A DNA stretch of 32,066 nt. Origin: an uncultured Clostridia bacterium. Its GTDB lineage: Bacteria > Bacillota > Clostridia > TANB77 > CAG-508. Within the stretch, counting starts at the first letter, position 1. Each line of letters starts with the position of its first letter. Location of the stretch: NCBI GenBank assembly GCA_944392885.1, contig CALXYG010000024.1:1-32066 (forward strand), written 5' to 3'. The translations under genes and the position numbers were made by a program. The notes beneath the pieces were generated by a model. The model was not told the DNA's origin. It did not search any database and saw only the letters and a list, made by a program, of their open reading frames with translations. This document shows, one piece after another, positions 1 to 7,132 of this stretch.

Positions 1-136
1 ATCCTTCACTATTTATTGCCATGTTTATGGCTGCTCCTGCTAATATTAGTAATACTATTACTGTTATTACTAATGCCACTAGTGTTATCCCTAACTCTTC
101 TTTAGGATGTGTTTTTCTTTTTTCTTCCTTTTTCAT
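1..136 (-). CDS. Prepilin-like secreted/membrane protein, N-terminus only (runs off the left edge)
   Basis: This is the first 45 codons of a minus-strand gene; the rest lies outside the window. The start is ATG at 134-136 behind a strong ribosome binding site (AGGAGG, about 140-150). The residues visible are a short lysine- and glutamate-rich leader of about 15 residues, then GITLVALVITVIVLLILAG, a hydrophobic helix. This resembles a type IV prepilin N-terminus: basic leader, glycine, hydrophobic helix. The glutamate normally at position +5 of the mature pilin is absent. Without the C-terminal part the function cannot be assigned. It may be a pilin-like surface or secreted protein rather than a pilus subunit. 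Confidence 0.7.
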   Translation of the reverse strand, partial: MKKEEKRKTHPKEELGITLVALVITVIVLLILAGAAINMAINSEG

Positions 137-313
137 CTTCTTCCTCCTATGTTTTTTATTTTCCTTTGTTGCCTTTTTTATTTTGCTCTTTGCCTACTGT
201 TTATAGAAAACCTATTTTCCATAGTTTTTCCTTGTTCTTGGTTTATATTCACGTCCCATTTATTTTTCAAGTTATTTACTATTTTAAATAGCTTTTCTTT
301 TATTATATCTTAT

Positions 314-341
314 GTTATATCTTTTTTCCTTCTTTTGTCAA
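314..341 (-). promoter_or_regulatory. Candidate sigma-A promoter of the pilin-like gene
   Basis: On the minus strand TTGACA (336-341) is followed after 16 bases by TATAAC (314-319). It points toward the pilin-like gene starting at 136 and would give a leader of about 170 nt. The -35 box is consensus and the -10 box matches 5 of 6. Confidence 0.5.
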
Positions 342-441
342 TATGTTTTTTTAATCTTACAATAAGTATTAAAATCTATTTATTTTTATTTGGAAGTTAC
401 TTTTTCAATTTACTAATTTAAGATGTTTTTTATAAAATCTC

Positions 442-470
442 TTGTTTTTTTCTACAATTTGTGTTAAACT
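442..470 (+). promoter_or_regulatory. Weak candidate promoter of rpmB
   Basis: TTGTTT (442-447), 17 bases, TAAACT (465-470), about 44 bases before the rpmB start. The match to sigma-A consensus is moderate, and the placement is the main support. Confidence 0.35.
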
Positions 471-513
471 TATATGCAGTCATAATTAGTTTTCTGTTTA
501 GGAGGTGCATTTC

Positions 514-711
514 ATGGCAAAATGTGAAATTTGTAATAAAAGTGTTAATTTTGGAAATCAATTAAGCATTACTCGTTCTCATATTAGTAAAAGAACTACT
601 AGAACATTTAAACCAAATTTAAGAACAGTAAAAGCTATTGTTGATGGTCAAACTAAAAAAATTAAAGTGTGTGCAAAATGTTTACGTTCTGGGAAAGTTA
701 ATAAAGCATAA
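514..711 (+). CDS. rpmB: 50S ribosomal protein L28
   Basis: Protein of 65 residues and a component of the large ribosomal subunit. The N-terminus MAKCEICNK and the arginine/lysine-rich middle are typical of bacterial L28. Two CxxC pairs (CEIC near residues 4-7 and CAKC near 55-58) mark the zinc-binding version of the protein. ATG at 514 is chosen over an in-frame GTG at 505 because GGAGG (501-505) lies 8 bases before the ATG and overlaps the GTG. The gene is monocistronic: it has its own upstream region and a terminator starting 4 bases after the stop codon. Confidence 0.97.
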   Translation: MAKCEICNKSVNFGNQLSITRSHISKRTTRTFKPNLRTVKAIVDGQTKKIKVCAKCLRSGKVNKA

Positions 712-714
712 TAT

Positions 715-742
715 ACAAAAGAGGCATATTAGCCTCTTTTGT
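715..742. terminator. Bidirectional rho-independent terminator between rpmB and spoVM
   Basis: An 11-bp stem, ACAAAAGAGGC with GCCTCTTTTGT and a 6-base loop, starts just after the rpmB stop. The minus-strand spoVM transcript runs into it from the other side. The T-run is part of the stem. Confidence 0.8.
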
Positions 743-758
743 TGTATACAATTGTTTT

Positions 759-790
759 CTCGAAAAATTTATGTAAGAAATTTTTCAAGT
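759..790. repeat. Inverted repeat downstream of spoVM
   Basis: Arms CTCGAAAAATTT and AAATTTTTCAAG, with one mismatch and a 8-base loop, lie 14 bases past the spoVM stop on the minus strand. It may be a 3' stabilising or terminator hairpin, although no T-run follows it. Confidence 0.4.
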
Positions 791-803
791 TTGAAACCTT
801 ATA

Positions 804-878
804 TTAACTTTTGATTCCAAATATTAACTTTACAAATCCTCTTAAAAATTTAGGTACTTTTTTTACAACAACTGTCAC
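804..878 (-). CDS. spoVM: Stage V sporulation protein M (SpoVM)
   Basis: A 24-residue protein starting with GTG at 876-878, with ribosome binding site AAAGGAG 9 bases upstream. It contains VPKFLRGFVKLIFGIKS, which matches the SpoVM pattern (K-x-P-K/R-F-L-x-G-h-h-R/K-x-h-h-G). SpoVM is an amphipathic helix that recognises the convex forespore membrane, recruits SpoIVA to build the basement layer of the coat, and modulates FtsH. The conserved proline (residue 9 here) and the helix-capping glycine are present. It follows a 49-residue membrane protein by 26 bases on the same strand, so the two are probably cotranscribed. The assignment rests on pattern and length alone. Because the protein is so short I am confident but not certain. 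Confidence 0.82.
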   Translation of the reverse strand: MTVVVKKVPKFLRGFVKLIFGIKS

Positions 879-904
879 TCTTCCTCACTCCTTTTTATCT
901 AAAT

Positions 905-1054
905 TTAGCAAGTAAGCCATGCTATTCCAACTGCCACTAAACAGACTCCTATAGTAAATAACCAACCAGTTAGAGGAAGTAATATAACAAATAATATCCC
1001 AAATCCAAAACCAATTAAACAAACAGCTATTGTTTTTTTTAGTGCTCCAAACAT
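905..1054 (-). CDS. 49-residue two-helix membrane protein upstream of spoVM
   Basis: Starts with ATG at 1052-1054 behind GGGGGT, and ends 26 bases before the spoVM start. The sequence opens MFGALKKTIAVCLIGFG. There are two hydrophobic helices (about residues 7-28 and 31-47) separated by a PLTGW turn, with basic residues only at the N-terminus. Small proteins of this type occur in Clostridia, but I know of no function. The position suggests that it is expressed with spoVM, possibly in the mother cell during sporulation. It is transcribed divergently from nth, whose start lies 63 bases away. Confidence 0.75.
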   Translation of the reverse strand: MFGALKKTIAVCLIGFGFGILFVILLPLTGWLFTIGVCLVAVGIAWLTC

Positions 1055-1116
1055 AATCTATTACCCCCTTTTTCTTTACTATATTATATTAAATTATGTA
1101 AAAAAGGTGATAAAAC

Positions 1117-1743
1117 ATGAATCAATCAAATATTGAAATAATTGAAATATTAAGGAAATCTTACCCTGATGCCAAATGTAGTTTAAATTTTAAAACACCA
1201 TTTGAGCTTGTTATTGCCGTTATGTTGTCTGCTCAATGTACAGATGAAAGAGTTAATAAAACCACTCCTTCTATTTTCCGTTATTATTCTACCCCACAGG
1301 ATTTTGTTATGATTCCATTAAAAAAATTAGAAGACCTAATCCATCCTTGTGGTTTTTATAAAACAAAGGCAAAAAATATAAAAGCTTGTAGTCAAAAAAT
1401 TATAGATGATTATCGTGGTATAGTGCCAAAAACAATGGATGAGTTGATGACTTTACCCGGAATTGGTAGAAAAAGCGCTAATGTTATTATGTTGGAGGCT
1501 TTCGGTGTTCCTAGTGGTATTGCTATAGATACACATGCAAAGAGAATTTCTAATCGCATTGGGCTTTCAAATGAGACTGAGCCACTAAAAATTGAACAAG
1601 ATTTACTTCAAATTTTCCCTAAAAAATATTTGAAAGATATTAATCATTTATTTATGTGGCATGGTCGCAATTGTTGTACTGCTCGTAATCCCAAATGTAA
1701 TCAATGTCCAATATTTTCTTTCTGTAATAATAAAAATGTATAA
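1117..1743 (+). CDS. nth: Endonuclease III (DNA glycosylase/AP lyase)
   Basis: Protein of 208 residues, close to E. coli Nth in length. It removes oxidised pyrimidines in base-excision repair and cleaves at the abasic site. The helix-hairpin-helix LPGIGRKSANV is at residues 113-123, with the catalytic lysine at 119. The catalytic aspartate is D138 in AIDTHAKR. The C-terminal [4Fe-4S] loop has the exact spacing C187-x6-C194-x2-C197-x5-C203. The ribosome binding site AAAGGTG lies 8 bases before the ATG. CGG occurs twice inside this gene (CCC GGA and TTC GGT), both out of phase and with no effect on the frame. A short cysteine protein follows 43 bases later. Confidence 0.97.
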   Translation: MNQSNIEIIEILRKSYPDAKCSLNFKTPFELVIAVMLSAQCTDERVNKTTPSIFRYYSTPQDFVMIPLKKLEDLIHPCGFYKTKAKNIKACSQKIIDDYRGIVPKTMDELMTLPGIGRKSANVIMLEAFGVPSGIAIDTHAKRISNRIGLSNETEPLKIEQDLLQIFPKKYLKDINHLFMWHGRNCCTARNPKCNQCPIFSFCNNKNV

Positions 1744-1786
1744 TTTTATTATAAATTGTTATAATATCCTATAAGAGGTGATTATT

Positions 1787-1909
1787 TTGACAAACATTAA
1801 TTGTTCTTCAAATTGTGTTTATCAAAAAGATGGCAAATGTACACTTGTAAATATCTCTCCTAATACTTTTACCCCTTCTCGAGATTGTGCATATTTTAAA
1901 AAACAATAG
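1787..1909 (+). CDS. 40-residue four-to-five-cysteine protein, unknown function
   Basis: Starts with TTG at 1787 behind AGAGGTG, 7 bases upstream, and encodes 40 residues. The cysteine pattern is C6-x3-C10-x7-C18-x15-C34, with QKDGKC in the middle. Short proteins with this layout are common in Clostridia and are usually annotated only as hypothetical; the spacing suggests metal binding. The stop codon lies inside the left arm of the terminator that follows, so termination and translation end together. It is 43 bases after nth on the same strand and may share its transcript. Confidence 0.72.
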   Translation: MTNINCSSNCVYQKDGKCTLVNISPNTFTPSRDCAYFKKQ

Positions 1910-1942
1910 GTGTGGAACTCCATCCCATACCTATTGTTTTTT
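1898..1942 (+). terminator. Rho-independent terminator overlapping the end of the 40-residue gene
   Basis: Arms AAAAAACAATAGGT (1898-1911) and ACCTATTGTTTTTT (1929-1942), with the stem extended inward by GTGG/CCAT including one G-U pair. The right arm ends in six T. The TAG stop is in the left arm. Confidence 0.85.
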
Positions 1943-2088
1943 GAAGTTATTGTACCTAGAAATCTTTACGCTTTTTCAAAACTTAAATATATTTTTATTA
2001 GATTGGTATAGAAAAAAAGTTGTCCTTTAGCTAGATTTTTCCTTGTTCTTGTGATAAAATTCTGTAATACATAAAAGGAGGCTATTTA

Positions 2089-2841
2089 TTGAAAACTCTT
2101 GAAATTTTATCTATTTTGACTGTTATATTAGTTTTTATAGTGGTTTTTTCTTTATTTATATATAATGGCTTTTGTTTATACACTTCACAAGCAGTAACTC
2201 TACCAGTTTTTACGCCTATTATACAGGAAAATTTGCTAGCAGAAGTTTCTTCTCCTACTATTAAGCAGCCTACTCCTGTTATGGAGACTATGTTAATTCC
2301 ATTAGAACATGAAATTACTGTGGAACCGCAAAAACCTACATATTATATTCGAGTTAATGTTGCTGCTAATACTATTACAGTATATGGTCAAGATGAAAAT
2401 AAAGAATATACTATTCCTGTTAAGGCTTTTGTCTGCTCAACAGGAACTGCAACACCACATTCTGGTGTTTATGCAACCCCACAAAAATTTGAGTGGGTTG
2501 ATTTATTTGGTGGTGTATATGGTCAATACTCCACTCAAATTGTAGGACATATTTTGTTTCACTCTGTTCCTTATCGAAGGAAATATGACAAAGCTAGTTT
2601 GATTTATAATTATTATGACCGCTTGGGTACAAAAGCATCTGCTGGTTGTGTACGTCTTACAGTAGCAGATGCAAAATGGATTTATGATAATTGCGAACTT
2701 GGAACAAATGTTGAATTCTATGATGATTTAAATAATCCTGGACCTCTTGGTAAGCCAACCTCACAAAAGATTTCTAGCAATACATCTCTACGCAATTGGG
2801 ATCCTACTGACCCAGATGAGAATAATCCATGGAAGCAATAA
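2089..2841 (+). CDS. Membrane-anchored L,D-transpeptidase (YkuD domain)
   Basis: Protein of 250 residues starting with TTG at 2089, with AAAGGAGG 8 bases upstream. A transmembrane anchor covers about residues 7-28. An extracellular linker rich in proline and threonine follows (40-83). The YkuD catalytic domain is at about 84-210, with the signature histidine H158 (ILFHSVPY) and the nucleophile C187 in SAGCVRL. The C-terminal 35 residues are acidic and proline/asparagine-rich. L,D-transpeptidases form 3-3 peptidoglycan cross-links or attach proteins to the wall outside the membrane. It is monocistronic and ends before a strong hairpin. Which of the cell's paralogues it corresponds to cannot be told from the sequence. 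Confidence 0.93.
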   Translation: MKTLEILSILTVILVFIVVFSLFIYNGFCLYTSQAVTLPVFTPIIQENLLAEVSSPTIKQPTPVMETMLIPLEHEITVEPQKPTYYIRVNVAANTITVYGQDENKEYTIPVKAFVCSTGTATPHSGVYATPQKFEWVDLFGGVYGQYSTQIVGHILFHSVPYRRKYDKASLIYNYYDRLGTKASAGCVRLTVADAKWIYDNCELGTNVEFYDDLNNPGPLGKPTSQKISSNTSLRNWDPTDPDENNPWKQ

Positions 2842-2871
2842 GCATTGTTGTATATGAAGTTATTTACTAAA

Positions 2872-2928
2872 ATGAAGAGAAGTTCTTTAAACTTATAAAA
2901 ATAATGAGTTTAAAGAACTTCTCTTCAT
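2872..2928. terminator. Perfect 22-bp hairpin between convergent genes
   Basis: A perfect inverted repeat, arms 2872-2893 and 2907-2928 (ATGAAGAGAAGTTC...), with a 13-base loop. It lies between the plus-strand L,D-transpeptidase and the minus-strand 92-residue gene and can serve both. No long T-run follows either arm. Confidence 0.75.
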
Positions 2929-2945
2929 CGTTGGAAAATTGTAAT

Positions 2946-3224
2946 TTATTTGCTTTTCGTTCCTATTGTTATTTCTTGAAATAAAAAATCTTTTACTTTT
3001 CCGAAGTTAACTTTTTGGAACCAAAAATCATGAACTTCTCTTAAAACTTTTTCTTGTTTTGGTGTCATTGTTATAACAACCTCTCTATTTACATCTTGTA
3101 ATAGAAAAGACTTAATTTTTGACCAAATGCTTACTTCTTGTGGTAAATTAGCTTGTACTGCTTCTCCGCTTCCTGAGATGTTTCCTGGTGTTACTTGTTC
3201 TTCCACTATTTTTTGTTCTTCCAC
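2946..3224 (-). CDS. 92-residue hypothetical protein with a duplicated KFLxQE motif
   Basis: Starts with GTG at 3222-3224 behind AAAGGAGG. The first 30 residues are acidic and low in complexity. They are followed by WSKIKSFLLQDVN and, about 35 residues later, FGKVKDFLFQEIT, an imperfect repeat of the pattern K-h-K-x-F-L-x-Q-D/E-h. A further related segment (HDFWFQKVN) lies between them. There is no signal peptide or membrane segment. I do not recognise the family. It has two out-of-phase CGG trinucleotides (TTC GGA, AGC GGA) without a shift. It is probably monocistronic, as the next minus-strand gene upstream (mtaB) ends 130 bases away. Confidence 0.7.
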   Translation of the reverse strand: MEEQKIVEEQVTPGNISGSGEAVQANLPQEVSIWSKIKSFLLQDVNREVVITMTPKQEKVLREVHDFWFQKVNFGKVKDFLFQEITIGTKSK

Positions 3225-3353
3225 TTTTCCTTCCTCCTTTGTGTTTTATTACCAAAATTATGATACAATATTTATACTATATAAATTCAAATTTTTCAAT
3301 ACTTTTAAATATGTTTATTATTAAATGTTTGTTACAGTAATATTACAATTTTA

Positions 3354-4637
3354 TTACACATCTCCTATTAATTCTGTGCCTTCTCTTTGTATAATCTCCA
3401 CTAATTTGATTTCATTTTCCATTGCCTCATTTTTAGGAATTTTTACCTCTAAATAATTACTTGTATGTCCTTTTGTCCATAATTCATCAGATTGTTCTAA
3501 AAGCACCTCCATTTTTTTACCAATGTAATTTTCTAAATAGCTTATTTCGTTTTTATTTGAAAGTTCTATTAGTTTTTTACTTCTTGCTTCTTTTATCTTG
3601 TTATCAATCTGATTTGTCATTTGAGCTGCTTTTGTTCCTTTTCTTTGTGAATATGGGAATATGTGCATTTTATAAAATTTTATTTTTTTAAGGAATTCAT
3701 AAGTCGTCTCGAATTCAATTTGTGTTTCTCCTGGGAATCCTACAATTATATCTGTTGTTAGCATAACATCAGGAAAAGTTTTTCTTAATCTTGCAGTAAC
3801 TTCTATAAATTCTTCTGTAGAATATTTACGATTCATTCTTTTTAATGTTTCATTACATCCGCTCTGTAGTGAAAGGTGAAAATGATGACATAATTTATCT
3901 ATAGCTTTTAAATTTTCTAAAAACTGTTCTGTTATAATTGTTGGCTCCAATGAACCTAAACGTATACGCTCTAATCCTTTTATATTATTTAGCTCGAACA
4001 ATAATTTATCAAGAGAAACACTTTTTAGATCCTTTCCATAAGATGCGATATGGATTCCTGTAAGAACAATCTCTTTGATACCCATTTTAGTAAGCCCTTG
4101 TACTTCTTGTATTATACTTTCCATTTTTCTACTTCTTACTCTTCCTCTTGCATATGGAATAATACAATAAGTACAGAATTGATTACACCCATCTTGTATT
4201 TTAATTGCTGCTCTTGTTTTTTCAGCATGAGTAATACTTCCAAAGTCTAAGAATTCAGTTTGATTCATGACATCTGAAATTTGACTTTTTTGTTTTTTTT
4301 CAACCAATTCGACAATTTTGTTTTTTTCGTTTGTTCCTACCATTAAATCAATCTCTTTTACCTTCTCTAGTTCTTGCTTGTTAACTTGTACATAGCAACC
4401 GTGCAGCTACTATTAGTGCTCTAGGATTTTTTTGTTTTGCTCTTCTTAATATTTGTCTTGATTTTTTGTCTGACATGTTGGTTACAGTACATGTATTAAC
4501 AATATATATGTCAGCCTTGTTTTCAAAAGATACAATTTCATAACCGAGCTTTGCTGAATTGCTCCATCATTGCATTTGTTTCATATTGGTTTACTTTACA
4601 ACCGTAATGTATAAAAAGCTATTTTTTTATTTCTCAT
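3354..4637 (-). CDS. mtaB: tRNA t6A37 methylthiotransferase MtaB, read through three CGG +1 shifts
   Basis: Full-length reading gives 426 residues, normal for MtaB, which converts t6A37 to ms2t6A37 in tRNAs reading ANN codons. Start ATG 4635-4637. The N-terminal MTTase domain carries AFYTLGCKVNQYET, NTCTVTN and AAGCYVQ, whose three cysteines bind one [4Fe-4S] cluster. The radical-SAM motif C-x3-C-x2-C is in GCNQFCTYC; a TRAM-like C-terminus follows. The standard reading is broken three times, at glycines 12, 31 and 79. Each time CGG is in phase and skipping its C gives GGT, the glycine the family expects. Two of these glycines directly precede cluster cysteines. Without shifts, translation stops after 13 residues. 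There is no other lesion. It could be a decaying gene or an artefact, but the sharing of this pattern with three other genes argues against that. Confidence 0.9.
4399..4401 (-). other. CGG +1 recoding site, mtaB Gly79
   Basis: Minus-strand codons GCA CGG TTG; the family sequence (AAGCYVQ) needs GCA GGT TGC. The unshifted frame reaches TAA after five more codons. Confidence 0.8.
4544..4546 (-). other. CGG +1 recoding site, mtaB Gly31
   Basis: Minus-strand codons GCT CGG TTA TGA; the family sequence (GYEIVSF) needs GGT TAT. The unshifted frame stops at the second codon after CGG. Confidence 0.8.
4602..4604 (-). other. CGG +1 recoding site, mtaB Gly12
   Basis: Minus-strand codons TTA CGG TTG TAA; the family sequence (TLGCKVNQYE) needs TTA GGT TGT. 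The unshifted frame stops at the second codon after CGG. Confidence 0.85.
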
Positions 4638-4677
4638 TTTTAATCAATCCCTATTTTTTATTTGTATTTATTCTTTA

Positions 4678-4710
4678 AAAATAGTCTTAAGTTCGACTTA
4701 AGACTATTTT
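4678..4710 (-). terminator. Rho-independent terminator of the mreB/mbl gene
   Basis: Perfect 15-bp stem (AAAATAGTCTTAAGT with its complement, loop of 3), 22 bases after the stop. On the minus strand the right arm ends in a run of five T. Confidence 0.88.
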
Positions 4711-4732
4711 AATATTGTTTTGCTTAATTGTT

Positions 4733-5738
<1,006 letters not shown>

Positions 5739-5948
5739 TTACATCTGTCCTTTCTTTATGGCTATTAGTATAACCCAATTATATTTTTTATTACATTCTC
5801 GTTACAACTTTATTGCAATTATATTACATGTACTGTGAAAAGGCAATATATTTTTTTAATTTTTCCATACTATTTTTCTCATAAGTTTAAATGCTTTTAA
5901 ATTTTATTTGTAATACTTTTTTGTGTAAATTGTTAAAGTCAATAATTT

Positions 5949-5974
5949 AAGGGATGGTACTTATTCCATCCCTT
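5949..5974 (-). terminator. Hairpin terminator of the 69-codon gene
   Basis: 9-bp stem AAGGGATGG/CCATCCCTT with an 8-base loop, 6 bases after the stop codon at 5981. On the minus strand it is followed by the weak tail TTAAATTATT. Confidence 0.65.
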
Positions 5975-5980
5975 GCTGGA

Positions 5981-6190
5981 TTATTGATCGTTTGCATTGA
6001 AAATGATGATAACTCCCGGCCCTTCGCCAAGAATTTCACCATGTTTCAGTGAAAACTCCTCAAACAAATACGGTCTGTGTAACAAATTTCCTAATGCTGT
6101 TGCCATCCGTTCACTTTCTTCTCCGTTTTTTCCCTTTACGGGCCAAAAACCATTCGAAAGCATTTGGTCTTTTTTGTTCACATCAAACAC
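5981..6190 (-). CDS. 69-codon unknown protein with an in-phase CGG and its own strong promoter
   Basis: Starts with GTG 6188-6190 behind AGGAGGG. Soluble, no membrane segment; it includes NGFWPVKGKNGEESE and GEILGEGPGVIII. I do not recognise the family. Base composition is richer in G and C than its neighbours (for example GGGCCGGGAGTT). Codon 28 is CGG (6107-6109), followed by ATG. Unlike the four recoded genes, the standard frame continues for 41 more codons. A +1 shift here would give a 32-residue product ending GWQQH. The transcription unit is self-contained: consensus sigma-A promoter, a palindromic operator-like site, ribosome binding site, gene, terminator. Either the gene is a recent arrival that still uses CGG as arginine, or the frame choice at CGG decides between a 69- and a 32-residue product. 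Confidence 0.68.
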   Translation of the reverse strand: MFDVNKKDQMLSNGFWPVKGKNGEESERMATALGNLLHRPYLFEEFSLKHGEILGEGPGVIIIFNANDQ

Positions 6191-6218
6191 ATTTGTCCCT
6201 CCTATAAATCCAATTTAC

Positions 6219-6233
6219 CATGCTACTAGCATG
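6219..6233 (-). promoter_or_regulatory. Palindromic operator-like site in the leader of the 69-codon gene
   Basis: CATGCTA-C-TAGCATG, a perfect 7+1+7 palindrome, begins 8 bases downstream of the -10 box, over the expected transcription start. The placement fits a repressor site. Confidence 0.55.
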
Positions 6234-6241
6234 TTTATTAT

Positions 6242-6270
6242 ATTATAGTTTATTTTTTACATTATGTCAA
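6242..6270 (-). promoter_or_regulatory. Perfect-consensus sigma-A promoter of the 69-codon gene
   Basis: On the minus strand TTGACA (6265-6270), 17 bases, TATAAT (6242-6247). All twelve box positions and the spacing are consensus. Confidence 0.85.
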
Positions 6271-6440
6271 GTTTGATGCTTTTAACACTGAAACTCTAAC
6301 ATTTGCAAGTTCACATGTAGGAAAACAATCTTACTTTGTAAGAACTTTTTTATTCTTTATAATAAAATTCTATATATTTTTGTTTTCGAAAAAGTGTAAT
6401 GATTTTCCCATGTAAAAAGTTTCTGCGTAATAACCTAAAA

Positions 6441-6470
6441 AAAGGAGTATCTTTTGAAAGATACTCCTTT
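6441..6470 (-). terminator. Rho-independent terminator downstream of spoVG
   Basis: Stem AAAGGAGTATCTT with its complement. On the minus strand it is followed by a run of seven T. It lies about 100 bases after the spoVG stop, in a region (6271-6567) with no gene I can support. Confidence 0.85.
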
Positions 6471-6567
6471 AAAATTGTATTGTATAGAATTAAATTCAAT
6501 ATACAATAATAACTATGTTTCATTAATTTGCCAATTCATTTAACATGTGGCAAAAAAACTTTTCTTA

Positions 6568-6843
6568 TTATTCTGCTGATTCAGTTTCTGTTTCAGGAGC
6601 TTCATAAGCTTCTAATATAGCTTTTTGAATCTTCTCTCTTGTTTCAGCATTAATTGGATGAGCTATATCCTTAAATTCTCCGTTTGGAGTTTTTCTACTT
6701 GGCATAGCAATGAATAATCCATTTTGACTTTCAATAACTTTTATATCATGAATAACAAATTCATTATCAAAAGTTACTGAAGCAACAGCCTTCATTCTGT
6801 TTTCTGAATTAACTTTTCTTAAACGTACATCTGTAATTTGCAT
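6568..6843 (-). CDS. spoVG: Septation/sporulation RNA-binding regulator SpoVG
   Basis: Protein of 91 residues. SpoVG is a small nucleic-acid-binding regulator that affects septum placement and cortex formation in spore formers. The typical N-terminus [11 protein letters not shown] is present, then [36 protein letters not shown] and a C-terminal helix with an acidic tail. Start ATG 6841-6843, with GGAAGGGG upstream. A promoter matching the sigma-H consensus lies about 70 bases upstream, as for spoVG in B. subtilis, which is a classical sigma-H gene. Monocistronic, with a terminator downstream. Confidence 0.97.
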   Translation of the reverse strand: MQITDVRLRKVNSENRMKAVASVTFDNEFVIHDIKVIESQNGLFIAMPSRKTPNGEFKDIAHPINAETREKIQKAILEAYEAPETETESAE

Positions 6844-6910
6844 GTGAGCACCCCTTCCAAAGTTCTATTAAAAATTTATACATATTCATTTTTATATGTA
6901 CAATTATATT

Positions 6911-6937
6911 ATTCGTCATTTTTTCATTTTTTCCTTC
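6911..6937 (-). promoter_or_regulatory. Sigma-H-type promoter of spoVG
   Basis: On the minus strand GAAGGAAAA (6929-6937), 11 bases, GACGAAT (6911-6917). This fits the sigma-H consensus RnAGGAwWW-N11/12-RnnGAAT. Start of transcription would be near 6904, about 60 bases before the ATG. Confidence 0.75.
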
Positions 6938-7132
6938 TTTATTTTACAACTTTTTTTATATAGTTTAACTAGTCTCTTCAATTAAATTTTTTAAAAATTA
7001 TACCAATTTTTTATATTATGTACTTATTCATTTTTTTTATGCGTATAATAATAGTGATTAGATTTATAATTTTCTATTGTAAATTTAATTTATAGAGTGT
7101 ATAATTTGGGTGTGAAAGGAATGAGTTTAGAT

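Larger units (their letters stand above)
137..504. other. Intergenic region; leader of the left gene and upstream region of rpmB
   Basis: I see no convincing gene here. The long plus-strand open frames are T-rich phenylalanine/leucine strings without ribosome binding sites. On the minus strand a short open stretch (about 40 codons, ending in NSRQRAK and stop near 180) lies between the promoter and the pilin-like gene, but it has no good start or ribosome binding site. Confidence 0.5.

Noticed and set aside
137-310. Possible riboswitch in the 170-nt leader of the left-edge gene
   Set aside because: No conserved riboswitch core or stable multi-stem fold could be recognised by eye.
107-421. Plus-strand open frame of about 100 codons with many phenylalanines and leucines
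   Set aside because: It has no ribosome binding site, it is opposite a minus-strand leader and gene start, and it reflects T-rich sequence only.
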